Part shown: positions 1-7,752 of the stretch, in pieces | Layout of the letters: every line of letters begins with the position of its first letter | How positions within the stretch are numbered: the first letter of the stretch is position 1 | Origin: an uncultured Acidobacteriota bacterium | Lineage (GTDB): Bacteria > Acidobacteriota > UBA6911 > CAINFC01 | NCBI GenBank assembly: GCA_903847975.1 | Contig: CAINFC010000071.1 | Location: 1-34,909, forward strand | DNA length: 34,909 nucleotides | Reading direction: 5' to 3' | Position numbers and translations under genes: made by a program | Notes under the pieces: generated by a model | Databases searched by the model: none | What the model was told of the DNA's origin: nothing | What the model saw: only the letters and a program-made list of their open reading frames with translations

Positions 1-30
1 AAAAAAGTCCCACATTTTCGGATTTCCTTT

Positions 31-258
31 GGGGAAAGCCCTTAAAGGGCTTCGTAACACAGCCCGGGGTTGGCGCGCGTCGCGCCCACCGCGGGTACGC
101 ACACCCGCAGGCACAACCCGGAAAGGGTTGCGCAAAATCCAGCCCTACCAGGTATTTGCGCAACCATTACAGGGCTGCAGGGTAAAAACCGCCCACCCGG
201 AATTGCGCCTATAAGGCGCAACCCCGGGCTGTGATCCGGAACCCCTTTCGGGGTTCCA
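31..258. repeat. Palindrome-rich non-coding region
   Basis: Several short inverted repeats are packed together. A perfect 8-bp stem GGAACCCC/GGGGTTCC lies at 238-245/250-257. A perfect 8-bp stem TTGCGCCT/AGGCGCAA lies at 203-210/214-221. CAACCC/GGGTTG lies at 114-119/125-130, and GCGGGT/ACCCGC at about 91-96/103-108. A further AAAGCCCTT/AAGGGCTT-like stem lies near 36-51. No protein homology is visible. The hairpins could be degenerate REP-like elements or a structured 3' region. The role is unknown. Confidence 0.6.
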
Positions 259-295
259 GACTTTTGATCGGGCCGCCTTTGCGGATAGCTTCGCA

Positions 296-540
296 AGGCA
301 TCTTCCGGTCCACCAGGGCGAACTGAAAGGGGTCCTTGTCGCTCCGTGCCCGGTAAAGGGCCTGGAGCCCCGAAGGCCTATCGGGCGCATCTTCCGGGCG
401 CATGCCCCAGGATCGCAGCCGCATCGAGAGGACTTCCCGGCTGCTGGCATTGTCGTCCACAACCAGCACGCGCACCCCGGCCGGTGCCCCCGTACTGACG
501 GGTGGTCGAGGCGTCCACCTGGGTGAACTGCCCGAGCAAA
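296..540 (-). pseudogene. Scrambled remnant of a hybrid sensor histidine kinase
   Basis: Two pieces of a hybrid histidine kinase lie side by side in different frames. Minus-strand 530-480 encodes QFTQVDASTTRQYGGTG, the G-box region of a HATPase_c domain. Minus-strand 475-296 encodes the start of a receiver domain, with RVLVVDDN and the acidic pair, followed by an LVDRKMP block carrying the phosphoacceptor Asp. The rest of the ATPase domain, the linker and the second half of the receiver are missing. The receiver homology stops at about 296 and runs into the palindrome-rich region. GTG at 475 could open an 88-residue reading frame, but the product would be half a receiver. I read this as a deletion remnant. 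It could also be an assembly artefact. Confidence 0.7.
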
Positions 541-781
541 AGACCGACTGTGAAAGAAATAACGAATGAGATACTACCAGGACAGCCTCGTCTTATATCT
601 CCACAATCTGTCTGTCCATGGCCAGGTGCGGGGTCAAAACAGGAGGTGACCCGTACTCACCAACTCAAATCGGTTATTATGCGCAAAATCAGGAAGGAAT
701 ACAATTACGTCTTTCATCAAATAGGCATCAAAAAATTCGTAACACCCATCCGACAAGAGCCAACACCTGTTCTTCCGTCCC
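541..781. other. Non-coding gap, no gene seen
   Basis: This stretch between the kinase remnant and the 3' end of the sialidase-like gene is less GC-rich than its surroundings. It shows no protein homology on either strand. The only structure seen is a weak 6-bp stem GGGTCA/TGACCC at 631-636/647-652. No convincing terminator for the minus-strand gene was found. Confidence 0.4.
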
Positions 782-1768
782 TTACGGGAGGCGGATCCGG
801 GCAAGATAGACGCAGGTCTTCTCCTCGTGGGAGGAATAGTAGCTCATCCACAGAACCCCCTGGTGGTAGACCATGCCCGGGTAGCTGGTATCGCCGCCGC
901 TCGGCAGAACCAGAGCCGGCTCATAGTCCGCGGGCGTCATCCTGGCCAGCATGGTCCGGGCGGCCGTCCCCCCCTTCACCCGGGTGAACCCGCGGCCTGC
1001 GGCCCAAAGCGTGCCATCGGGCAGGACCAGGAAATTCGGCCCTCCCAGGCGGCAGGGAATTTCCCGGAATATCCAGTCCAGGTAGGGCGGAAAGCTCCGG
1101 CCGATCCATCCCGTAAACGGTTTTTGCTCGCGCCGGATCAGGGCCAGCATGCTTTGATCCGGCAGGAACCGTATCGTGGCTTCGTTCGGCAGGCCGGGAA
1201 CCTCCAGCATTTTCAAAACGCGGTAATGGAGTCCGTCCTCCGTTTCGAAAAGGCTCAGGCTCCACTCGCCTCCCGGCAGGTCGCGCCGGTCGGGATTGTA
1301 GGACAATCCGTAGCCTTTTCCCCCGTACCAGGTCACACGCCAGAGCCACTCCCCCCGGGTGAGAATCGGCTCAGGGCAGGTCCATTCTCTGCCGTCAGGG
1401 GAAAAAGCCACCCGTGTCTGGCGCCACAGGAAGCGCCCGTCCGGGTCGAAGCAGGAACCGCCGGCCAGCATCATGAGCCGGCCGTCCGGCGTGATGGAGA
1501 GCTTGGGATCCCGCAGATCCACGCCGTGCTCCCTAAAACCGGCTACCTGCGTCCAGGAATCGCCGTCTCCGCTTTCCAGAAGGACCAGGGAGCCATCCTG
1601 CCCGCCGACATGCAGCTCCCCTTCCCGGAATATGCAGAAAAAGCGGTCCTGAAACCGCATCAGGTCGGTCAGGGCGTTGTGGCCGGCGCGGTCCCAGAGG
1701 CGACGGCAGGAAATAAGACGGGGCAAAACAGAGTCGGGCTCTATACTGATTTTTCCTTCGCCATTCAT
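782..1768 (-). CDS. Sialidase-like beta-propeller protein
   Basis: This 328-residue protein has repeated Asp-box-like motifs, for example SGDGDSW and SPDGREW, plus FETEDGLHY. These recur in beta-strand-rich repeats as in six-bladed sialidase/neuraminidase folds. Known families with this fold hydrolyse or bind sugars. The exact substrate cannot be read from the sequence, and a full set of sialidase active-site arginines is not evident. No signal peptide is obvious, so a cytoplasmic location or a binding role is possible. The start is ATG at 1768. A TATAAT box on the minus strand at 1777-1782 lies only 8 nt upstream, so the message may be nearly leaderless. No good -35 box or Shine-Dalgarno is seen. 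It is divergent from the glycan cluster and may act on a related sugar. Confidence 0.6.
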   Translation of the reverse strand: MNGEGKISIEPDSVLPRLISCRRLWDRAGHNALTDLMRFQDRFFCIFREGELHVGGQDGSLVLLESGDGDSWTQVAGFREHGVDLRDPKLSITPDGRLMMLAGGSCFDPDGRFLWRQTRVAFSPDGREWTCPEPILTRGEWLWRVTWYGGKGYGLSYNPDRRDLPGGEWSLSLFETEDGLHYRVLKMLEVPGLPNEATIRFLPDQSMLALIRREQKPFTGWIGRSFPPYLDWIFREIPCRLGGPNFLVLPDGTLWAAGRGFTRVKGGTAARTMLARMTPADYEPALVLPSGGDTSYPGMVYHQGVLWMSYYSSHEEKTCVYLARIRLP

Positions 1769-1854
1769 ACCGATCCATTATACCTTCCTGACAACCCGGC
1801 GTCTTCCCGATCCCCGAAAAGCCGGGTGCTCTCACCCGGCACTCCCCCGGCTGC

Positions 1855-1883
1855 TTGATTCCACCCGGACCGTATCGTATACT
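1855..1883 (+). promoter_or_regulatory. Sigma70-type promoter of the PqqD/glycosyltransferase cluster
   Basis: TTGATT at 1855-1860 and TATACT at 1878-1883 are separated by exactly 17 nt. The predicted start near 1890 leaves a leader of about 78 nt before the PqqD-like gene. A second TATAAC-like box at about 1931-1936 has no clear -35 element. Confidence 0.55.
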
Positions 1884-1967
1884 TGCCAGGTTTAAAAATA
1901 CGAGAAACCGATCGCCCGTAATCCCTTATCTATAACTCTATCAAGCACAAAGGATCCAAACTTATTG

Positions 1968-2414
1968 ATGAATTCAATGACCTATTTTCGGATCAATCGC
2001 CCCCATATTGTCCATGAAACACTGGACGATGAAGTGATTATTGTCAATCTTGATTCCGGAACCTATTACAGCCTGGATTCCGCCAGTTTATGGGCCTGGC
2101 AGACCATTCAGGCCGGATACAGCTTAGCGGAAATGGTCGAGTTCGGGAAATCAAAATTCGATACCACCGCCGAGGAAATCCGGAAGGCGCTGAACGTCTT
2201 TCTCGACAAATTGAAAACAGAGGGGATTATCGTTCCCGCAGATTCACCCTTAAAGGCGACGGATGCCCCTCCGCCTGCCGGACATAGTCCCAAAATCCCC
2301 TTTACCGCCCCTGCTCTGGAGCTCTATACCGACATGCAGGACCTGCTGCTGCTCGACCCGATTCACGATGTAGACGATTCGGGCTGGCCGAATGTGAAAG
2401 AGCAGCCGCTTTAG
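1968..2414 (+). CDS. PqqD-family protein with conserved acidic/aromatic tail
   Basis: This 148-residue protein starts with a PqqD-like (RRE-type) domain of about 90 residues. It has the usual pattern of ligand strands (DEVIIVNLDSGTYYSLD), a tryptophan in the first helix (LWAWQTI) and a C-terminal helix with FLDKLKTEGII. PqqD domains bind peptide substrates for radical SAM or other maturases. A Pro/Ala-rich linker leads to the tail LLLLDPIHDVDDSGWP. GTG/ATG variants are not an issue: TTG at 1965 is skipped in favour of ATG 1968, with AAAGGA at 1949-1954, though ATG 1977 is possible. It is the first gene of the cluster and is followed after 16 nt by an HprK-like kinase. That pairing resembles the HPr-rel-A type PqqD 'peptide chaperone'. 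Family assignment is secure. The substrate is unknown. Confidence 0.85.
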   Translation: MNSMTYFRINRPHIVHETLDDEVIIVNLDSGTYYSLDSASLWAWQTIQAGYSLAEMVEFGKSKFDTTAEEIRKALNVFLDKLKTEGIIVPADSPLKATDAPPPAGHSPKIPFTAPALELYTDMQDLLLLDPIHDVDDSGWPNVKEQPL

Positions 2415-2430
2415 CAACCAGGGCTAAGGA

Positions 2431-3531
2431 ATGCAGGACGATGTTTCATCTCCCGAAAGCCCGGCGCAGCAGAACAGGCTGGCTGATTTTTTTACGCATG
2501 CGGAGCACGCCTTTGATCAGGCAGCATCGAGAGCGGGTACGTGTGTCCGTTACTTTCGCATTGCCGGCCAGGGTATCTGTTTTCGGCTGGCGGGGCAGAG
2601 GGTAACGGATGCGATTACTCCGGTTTTTGCGCACCTGGCGATGGAACAGGGCGCGATGGAAACAGACCTTACCATTCTGTTGTGGGACAGTAAATCGTCC
2701 GGAATCGAGATGCCGGCCCTGCCCTGGGATCGCTCCCGCTTTTCGGCACGCGGGGATATCGAAGGGGTAAATCATTCACGGTTCAAAGTTTCTTTCCCGG
2801 TATTTTCCGGAATGGTCCATTTGCTGGATGCCGATCGAGGCCGGGCCATTTTCTGGGTTAAAGACATACAGCAACTCGATGCGGGAACCAGGGCCAAACC
2901 GCTCCTGCACATATTTCATTGGTGGCTGCTGGCCCGGCAGTGCCAGATCCTGCACGGGGGAATCATTGGATTGCCATCCGGTGCGGCATTTTTGGCAGGT
3001 TTGGGCGGGGCAGGCAAGTCCACCACCGCATTATCCTGCCTGGCTGCGGATCTTTTTTACCTGGCTGACGACTTGGGCATGATCGAAACAGGAAACACAT
3101 TTCAAGCCCACAGCCTGTTTTGCTCGGGCATGTTGTATGAGCCAGACCTGCGACTTCTCCCGTTCCTGAAACCTGCCGTCTGCGAGACGGGCAGAACCGC
3201 GGCGGATAAGACTTTGCTCCTCCTGCATCCGCACTTTCGCCGGCAGTTGACGAGCAGCCTGCCCCTGAGTGTGATTTTCCTGCCGCGTCTGTGCGACCGG
3301 ATCGATACAACCTGGCAGCCTGCGCCAATCCATGAAGCACGTCGCGCTTTGATGGGATGTACCATTAATATGCTTCTGTCTTCCACCTTGCCGGTCACCA
3401 TTCGCAATATTGCCAGGATCGTAAAGCATGTGCCATGCTATTACCTGAATCTTGGCAAGGACAGGCAAAAAGTTCCCGCTGCCATTCGTTCAGCGCTGGA
3501 ATGCTTTAACGAAGCAAATGGACAACGATAA
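2431..3531 (+). CDS. HprK-like serine kinase domain protein
   Basis: This 366-residue protein has a Walker A motif, GLGGAGKS, at residues 190-197 (Lys196) and an acidic LADDLG motif at 213-214, arranged as in the C-terminal kinase domain of HPr kinase/phosphorylase. The N-terminal half is not the classical HprK N domain. Related proteins (HprK-related kinase A, lasso-peptide-associated kinases) sit beside PqqD proteins and PF14907 nucleotidyltransferases, as here. The phosphorylated substrate is not known and HPr itself is unlikely. The start is ATG 2431. The 3' end overlaps the next gene by 14 nt, suggesting translational coupling. Confidence 0.8.
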   Translation: MQDDVSSPESPAQQNRLADFFTHAEHAFDQAASRAGTCVRYFRIAGQGICFRLAGQRVTDAITPVFAHLAMEQGAMETDLTILLWDSKSSGIEMPALPWDRSRFSARGDIEGVNHSRFKVSFPVFSGMVHLLDADRGRAIFWVKDIQQLDAGTRAKPLLHIFHWWLLARQCQILHGGIIGLPSGAAFLAGLGGAGKSTTALSCLAADLFYLADDLGMIETGNTFQAHSLFCSGMLYEPDLRLLPFLKPAVCETGRTAADKTLLLLHPHFRRQLTSSLPLSVIFLPRLCDRIDTTWQPAPIHEARRALMGCTINMLLSSTLPVTIRNIARIVKHVPCYYLNLGKDRQKVPAAIRSALECFNEANGQR

Positions 3532-4492
3532 ATCGCCCCGGGCAACGGCAGCGGCTTTAGGACCAACCCCGAACCTTGCTCCTGTCGCCCTGTTCCTGTT
3601 TAACCGGCCCGACACCACCCGGAAGGTTTTCTCCGCCATTCGCCAGGCCCGCCCGGGACGCTTGCGGCTTATCGCCGATGGGCCCCGCCCCGATCACCCG
3701 GAGGATACGGTGCTTTGCGCCGAAGCGCGCTCGATTGTGGAACAGGTCGACTGGCCCTGCGAACTGCGCACCCATTTTGCCGAAATCAACCTGGGAATCA
3801 AGCAGCGCTTTGACACCGGCCTGAACTGGTTGTTCTCCGACGTCGAAGAGGCCATCCTCCTCGAAGATGACTGCATCCCCGAGCCGGTTTTTTTCCGCTT
3901 CTGCTCCGAATTGCTTGAAAAATACCGCCATGACGAGCGCGTCCTCTCCCTTTCGGGGAACAACTTCCAGTTCGGGCGGCGCCGGGGGACGGCGAGCTAC
4001 TATTTTTCGCGTTTTCCTTACATTTGGGGCTGGGCCACCTGGAGTCGCGCCTGGGCCATTTACGATCCACGGATGAAGGATTGGCCCGCCGCCCTCGCCT
4101 CCGGCTGGCTGGAAAGACAGTGTGCGGACGATCACTCCATTCGCTACTGGTCGTATATTTTCCAGAAAAACTACCAAACCTGGCACAACTGGGATTATGC
4201 CTGGCACTTTTCCAGCTGGATGCGCGGCGGGCTGCATATCCTGCCGAATGTCAACCTGGTTTCCAATCACGGGTTTGGGGCCTCCGCCACCCACACGAGA
4301 CAGGCAAACAGCAGGTTCGCCGCCATGCGCACCGAGTCGATACCCTTCCCGCTTGTCCACCCACAAACGGTGGAAGCCTGCCTGGAGGCCGATGACTTTA
4401 CCGAGGAAACCATGTTCAGCGGCTCCCTGCGACAGACCCTGGCGCGCATCCGCCGCCTGCAGAGAGCACACAAGCCAGGGGAAGGCCGGTGA
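3518..4492 (+). CDS. Glycosyltransferase, GT-A-like
   Basis: This 324-residue protein opens with APVALFLFNRPDTTRKV, typical of GT-A type nucleotide-sugar transferases sometimes annotated as hemolysin-like. An acidic EDDC motif (Glu116-Asp118) in AILLEDDCIPEP is placed like the metal-binding DxD motif. FPYIWGWATWSRAW is a second block often seen in this family. No membrane segment is apparent. ATG 3518 is chosen because upstream codons in frame lie inside the kinase gene and the family similarity begins only about 20 residues later. The stop overlaps the next gene's start in a TGATG arrangement. The donor sugar cannot be predicted. Confidence 0.8.
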   Translation: MDNDKSPRATAAALGPTPNLAPVALFLFNRPDTTRKVFSAIRQARPGRLRLIADGPRPDHPEDTVLCAEARSIVEQVDWPCELRTHFAEINLGIKQRFDTGLNWLFSDVEEAILLEDDCIPEPVFFRFCSELLEKYRHDERVLSLSGNNFQFGRRRGTASYYFSRFPYIWGWATWSRAWAIYDPRMKDWPAALASGWLERQCADDHSIRYWSYIFQKNYQTWHNWDYAWHFSSWMRGGLHILPNVNLVSNHGFGASATHTRQANSRFAAMRTESIPFPLVHPQTVEACLEADDFTEETMFSGSLRQTLARIRRLQRAHKPGEGR

Positions 4493-6018
4493 TGGCAGCT
4501 CCAACACGCATTCTGCACATCATACAGCAGCTCAGCCGGGGTGGAGCGGGCCGGGCCATGCTCAACATCTCCCGGTATTCGGCGCAGCTGGGACCTTTTT
4601 GGCACGAAGTTATCACCCTGGTCCCCATTGCTCCTGCCGATCACAAATGGGCGCGAGCGTACGGTCCGACCATCCTCGCCGAACAGCCCGACGACAAACA
4701 GCTCCTGGAAGCAGTGGCCGATGCCGATATTGTCATGGTTCACTTTTGGAATACGCCGGAACTGTACCGCTTTTTGCGCATGGAAAAGCCGGCGGCGCGC
4801 ATGCTGGCCTGGCTGCATGTGGCCGGGGATACCGCCCCCCAAATCCTGACCGAGGAGTTGCTCGGGTCGATGGATCATGCAGTGGCGGGATGCCCGTATA
4901 CGGCGGAAGTGCCCCTGTTTGCTCAAACCGCTGCAGCCCGGGGTATGGTCTGGACATCCGCCGATTTTGAGCGCCTGGCGGGGATTCAGCCTCGTCCGCA
5001 TGCCGGATTTAATGTAGGGTACCTGGGTACGGTGGATTTTTGCAAAATTCACCCGGCCTTTATTGATATGAGCGCGGCGGTTCGTATTCCCGAGGCCCGT
5101 TTTATCGTCTGCGGCTCGGGGAACGGACTGCCCGCCCTCCGTCGGCAGGTGGACAGGGCCGGGGCGTCCGATCGCTTTCATCTGCGCGGTTATGTGGAAA
5201 ATATCCGCCCGTTTTTTGAGACGCTGGATGTCTTCGGCTACCCCCTGTGCGCTGAAACCTACGCCGGGGCCGAGCAGGTATTGCAGGAGGCCATGTACGC
5301 CGGGGTTCCGCCGGTGATTTTCGCACATGGCGGCGCGCAGCGCACCGTTATCCACGGGGAAACCGGGCTGGTGGTGCGCCAGGAAGCGGAATATACCGCC
5401 GCCATCGAAACCCTGTATCATCACCCCGAAGAGCGCAGGCGGCTGGGAGCGAATGCCCGCTCCTTTGCTTGGCGCAATTTCAGCCTGGAGAAATCGGCCG
5501 CCGCCATGAACGAGGTCTACGGTCAGATGCTGGAAAAACCCAAACAGCGGCGTACCTGGCCGGGGGGCGGGGGTGCGGAAGGCGGTGCTTTGCTTTTTGT
5601 GCAGTCCCTCGGCAGCGCGGCGCCCCAATTCCGGAACAGCCTGCAGGACCCGGATCTGGACTCCGTGATGCAGGCGGAAGCGCTCATCCGCTGCTCCCCG
5701 CCGACCCTGGCCGGCGCCGGAAGCGGCGGGGTTTTGCACTACCGGCGGGTCTTCCCTTACGATCCCCACCTCCGATTGTGGGCGGGCCTGGTATTGCTGG
5801 AGCAGGGCCGCCCGGCCCTGGCCGCTGCGGAATTTGCCTCGACAAGGAAACTGGGTCTGGCACACTGGCGTGTGGACTGGTACCAGGCCCAGGCTGCAGC
5901 CCAGGCCGGATCCCCGGAATTGGCACGGAGCCTGGCGCGCCAGGCAATGGAAGCCGCCCCGGGGGTTGAACCCGTTGTCCGGTTCCTGTCCGCGAGAAGC
6001 GCCCATGTCGTGGATTAA
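4492..6018 (+). CDS. GT4-family glycosyltransferase with C-terminal TPR-like tail
   Basis: This 508-residue GT-B enzyme has the N-terminal ILHIIQQLSRGGAGRAML motif of GT4 proteins. Its C-terminal nucleotide-sugar domain contains YLGTVDFCKIHP, an RFIVCGSGNG strand and EQVLQEAMYAGVPPV, the usual E-x7-E-like donor site region. The catalytic part ends near residue 350. The remaining ~150 residues are Ala/Leu-rich and TPR-like (LEQGRPALAAAEF, AQAGSPELARSLA), which suggests a protein-contact module. A strong GGGGAAGG sequence precedes the start. ATG 4492 is preferred over GTG 4489. The end overlaps the SGNH gene by 14 nt. Confidence 0.85.
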   Translation: MAAPTRILHIIQQLSRGGAGRAMLNISRYSAQLGPFWHEVITLVPIAPADHKWARAYGPTILAEQPDDKQLLEAVADADIVMVHFWNTPELYRFLRMEKPAARMLAWLHVAGDTAPQILTEELLGSMDHAVAGCPYTAEVPLFAQTAAARGMVWTSADFERLAGIQPRPHAGFNVGYLGTVDFCKIHPAFIDMSAAVRIPEARFIVCGSGNGLPALRRQVDRAGASDRFHLRGYVENIRPFFETLDVFGYPLCAETYAGAEQVLQEAMYAGVPPVIFAHGGAQRTVIHGETGLVVRQEAEYTAAIETLYHHPEERRRLGANARSFAWRNFSLEKSAAAMNEVYGQMLEKPKQRRTWPGGGGAEGGALLFVQSLGSAAPQFRNSLQDPDLDSVMQAEALIRCSPPTLAGAGSGGVLHYRRVFPYDPHLRLWAGLVLLEQGRPALAAAEFASTRKLGLAHWRVDWYQAQAAAQAGSPELARSLARQAMEAAPGVEPVVRFLSARSAHVVD

Positions 6019-7060
6019 GCCGCGCAGCGCCAGCCTGCCATGTGCCCTCCGGACCGGCCTGGGACGGATTGCCTACTTTGGAGCCAGCGTTACCGCCCAG
6101 AAGCAGGGCTACCGCCCGGCCCTGCACCGGAAACTGGTGCCATATTTCGGCCGACCGCACCTCCCCATCAACGCCGGGATCGGCGGGATTGGCATGGTCG
6201 GGGGTGTTTTTCTCATGGATGATATGGTGATCGCCCATCGGCCCGATTTCTGCTTCATCGATTTCAGCAGCGCCGATTACAGCGGCACGCTGCCCCTCGG
6301 CGAAAGCGCCGCGGCGCTGGAGGGCGCACTGCGAAAGCTGGCCGCCATCGGATGTCCGGCCTGTATACTGCACCTTTACCGCGATGATATCGATTATTCG
6401 CAGACCCCACCGATCGTAGCGGCCTTCGATGAAGTCGCTGCGCACTATGGTGTCCCTTCGCTGCATGTCGGCCAATACCTGGCCCGCAAATTTGCTGCAG
6501 GCTGCATCCGGAGAGCGGACCTGCTCAAAGACGTGGTCCACCTTTCCGAGAGGGGAGCAGAACAGGTGGCAGAAGTCATTTTCGGGGCAGTGCGCGGAAT
6601 GTGGGCCACCCCCGGGGGACCGCAGGCCCCCGCCCCGACGCCACTCCACTCCAATCATTACCAATCAACCCGAATCACCCCCGTTGCAGAGGTTGTCCGG
6701 GCCGAAAATGGATGGTTCCCGCTCGGACGATTGGGTGAGTCCTATGATTTTGCGTACTTTGGCGCAGGGCAGGAGTTTGCCGTAGAATGCCAGGGGCCAC
6801 TGGCCGGGATGCTGGTCGTGGTCGGTCCGGATTCAGGGGTGATGGACGTGGAGGGGCAGCGCATCCAGCTCTGGGATCGCTGGTGTGTCTATGAACGACT
6901 CCAGACGGTGGTTTTCTGGCCGCCGTTTCCGCCCGGAATTCCGGTGCACATCCGCCTGACCGATGCGCCGGTGGATTACTCAACCGCCCGCGATCCTGCT
7001 TTTGCCGGCCTGGATGGCGTAAAATCGCTCAAGGTAATTGGATTTCTGGAAAAAAAATGA
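6005..7060 (+). CDS. SGNH/GDSL-type hydrolase
   Basis: This 351-residue protein has an SGNH fold. Block I is YFGASVTAQ with candidate nucleophile Ser28. Block II is NAGIGGIG. The DxxH motif is DVVHLS, with Asp176 and His179. The canonical block III Asn motif is not clearly present (DFSSADYSG occupies the region). A beta-rich C-terminal domain follows from about residue 220. SGNH enzymes in glycan clusters often add or remove acyl groups on sugars, and that role is inferred here. Without a signal peptide it probably acts in the cytoplasm. It overlaps both neighbours (14 nt upstream, ATGA downstream). Confidence 0.75.
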   Translation: MSWIKPRSASLPCALRTGLGRIAYFGASVTAQKQGYRPALHRKLVPYFGRPHLPINAGIGGIGMVGGVFLMDDMVIAHRPDFCFIDFSSADYSGTLPLGESAAALEGALRKLAAIGCPACILHLYRDDIDYSQTPPIVAAFDEVAAHYGVPSLHVGQYLARKFAAGCIRRADLLKDVVHLSERGAEQVAEVIFGAVRGMWATPGGPQAPAPTPLHSNHYQSTRITPVAEVVRAENGWFPLGRLGESYDFAYFGAGQEFAVECQGPLAGMLVVVGPDSGVMDVEGQRIQLWDRWCVYERLQTVVFWPPFPPGIPVHIRLTDAPVDYSTARDPAFAGLDGVKSLKVIGFLEKK

Positions 7061-7752
7061 CCCGCCCGCTCATCAGTATCATCATTCCCACGCGCAACAG
7101 CGCCCGCTTCCTGGCCGAGGCATTGGATTCGGTCCGCGCTCAGACCTTCGGGGACTATGAAATCGTCCTCATCGATGCCGCTTCGAGTGACGCAACGCCC
7201 GAGATTGCCGGGAGATATGAAAAAGTACGGTTGCGCCAGCAGGGATCGACCGGGCTGGGCGGTGCATGGAACGAGGGCATCCACGCCGCCCATGCCGAGT
7301 GGATCGCCTTTTTAGACAGCGATGACCTGTGGGCTCCGCACAAGCTGGAGATGCAGGCTGCTTATCTGGGCAGTCATCCCGAAGTTGAATTTGTGGCCTC
7401 CCGGATGCGTTATTTCCTGTCCGAGGGCGAATCGCTGCCCCCGGCTTTTGGCCGCATCGGATTGCTGGGCATGGACCATGCCGGCTATTTCCCCGGCAGC
7501 CTGCTGATCCGCAAACGGCTTTTTGACCTCGTTGGCGAATTCAGCGATCGCCTGATAATTGCCAGTGACATAGACTGGTTTGCACGGGTCAAAGATATGA
7601 ATATCCCGGCCCATACTTTGCCTGAAACGCTTTTCTTCAAGCGGCTCCATCCGGACAACCTGTCGCATGGGACCCTTTCGCAGCAGGTTTGGGCAAAGGA
7701 ATTGTTGCGCACGATTAAAGCATCCGTCCAAAGGCAGAAGGGGCGCGTATGA
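7057..7752 (+). CDS. GT2-family glycosyltransferase
   Basis: This 231-residue GT-A enzyme starts with the GT2 signature LISIIIPTRNSARFLAEALDSV. It contains the first Asp in VLIDAASSDAT and the DSD metal/nucleotide motif in WIAFLDSDDLW. Length matches a single-domain GT2 without membrane segments. Start and stop overlap both neighbours by 4 nt (ATGA), so it is translationally coupled within the operon. It is similar in design to the GT2 at 8711-9397, suggesting duplicated or paired transferases. Confidence 0.9.
   Translation: MTRPLISIIIPTRNSARFLAEALDSVRAQTFGDYEIVLIDAASSDATPEIAGRYEKVRLRQQGSTGLGGAWNEGIHAAHAEWIAFLDSDDLWAPHKLEMQAAYLGSHPEVEFVASRMRYFLSEGESLPPAFGRIGLLGMDHAGYFPGSLLIRKRLFDLVGEFSDRLIIASDIDWFARVKDMNIPAHTLPETLFFKRLHPDNLSHGTLSQQVWAKELLRTIKASVQRQKGRV

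Noticed and set aside
502-987. 161-codon plus-strand frame over the 3' end of the sialidase-like gene
   Set aside because: It lies antisense to a real gene for half its length and has no recognisable domain.
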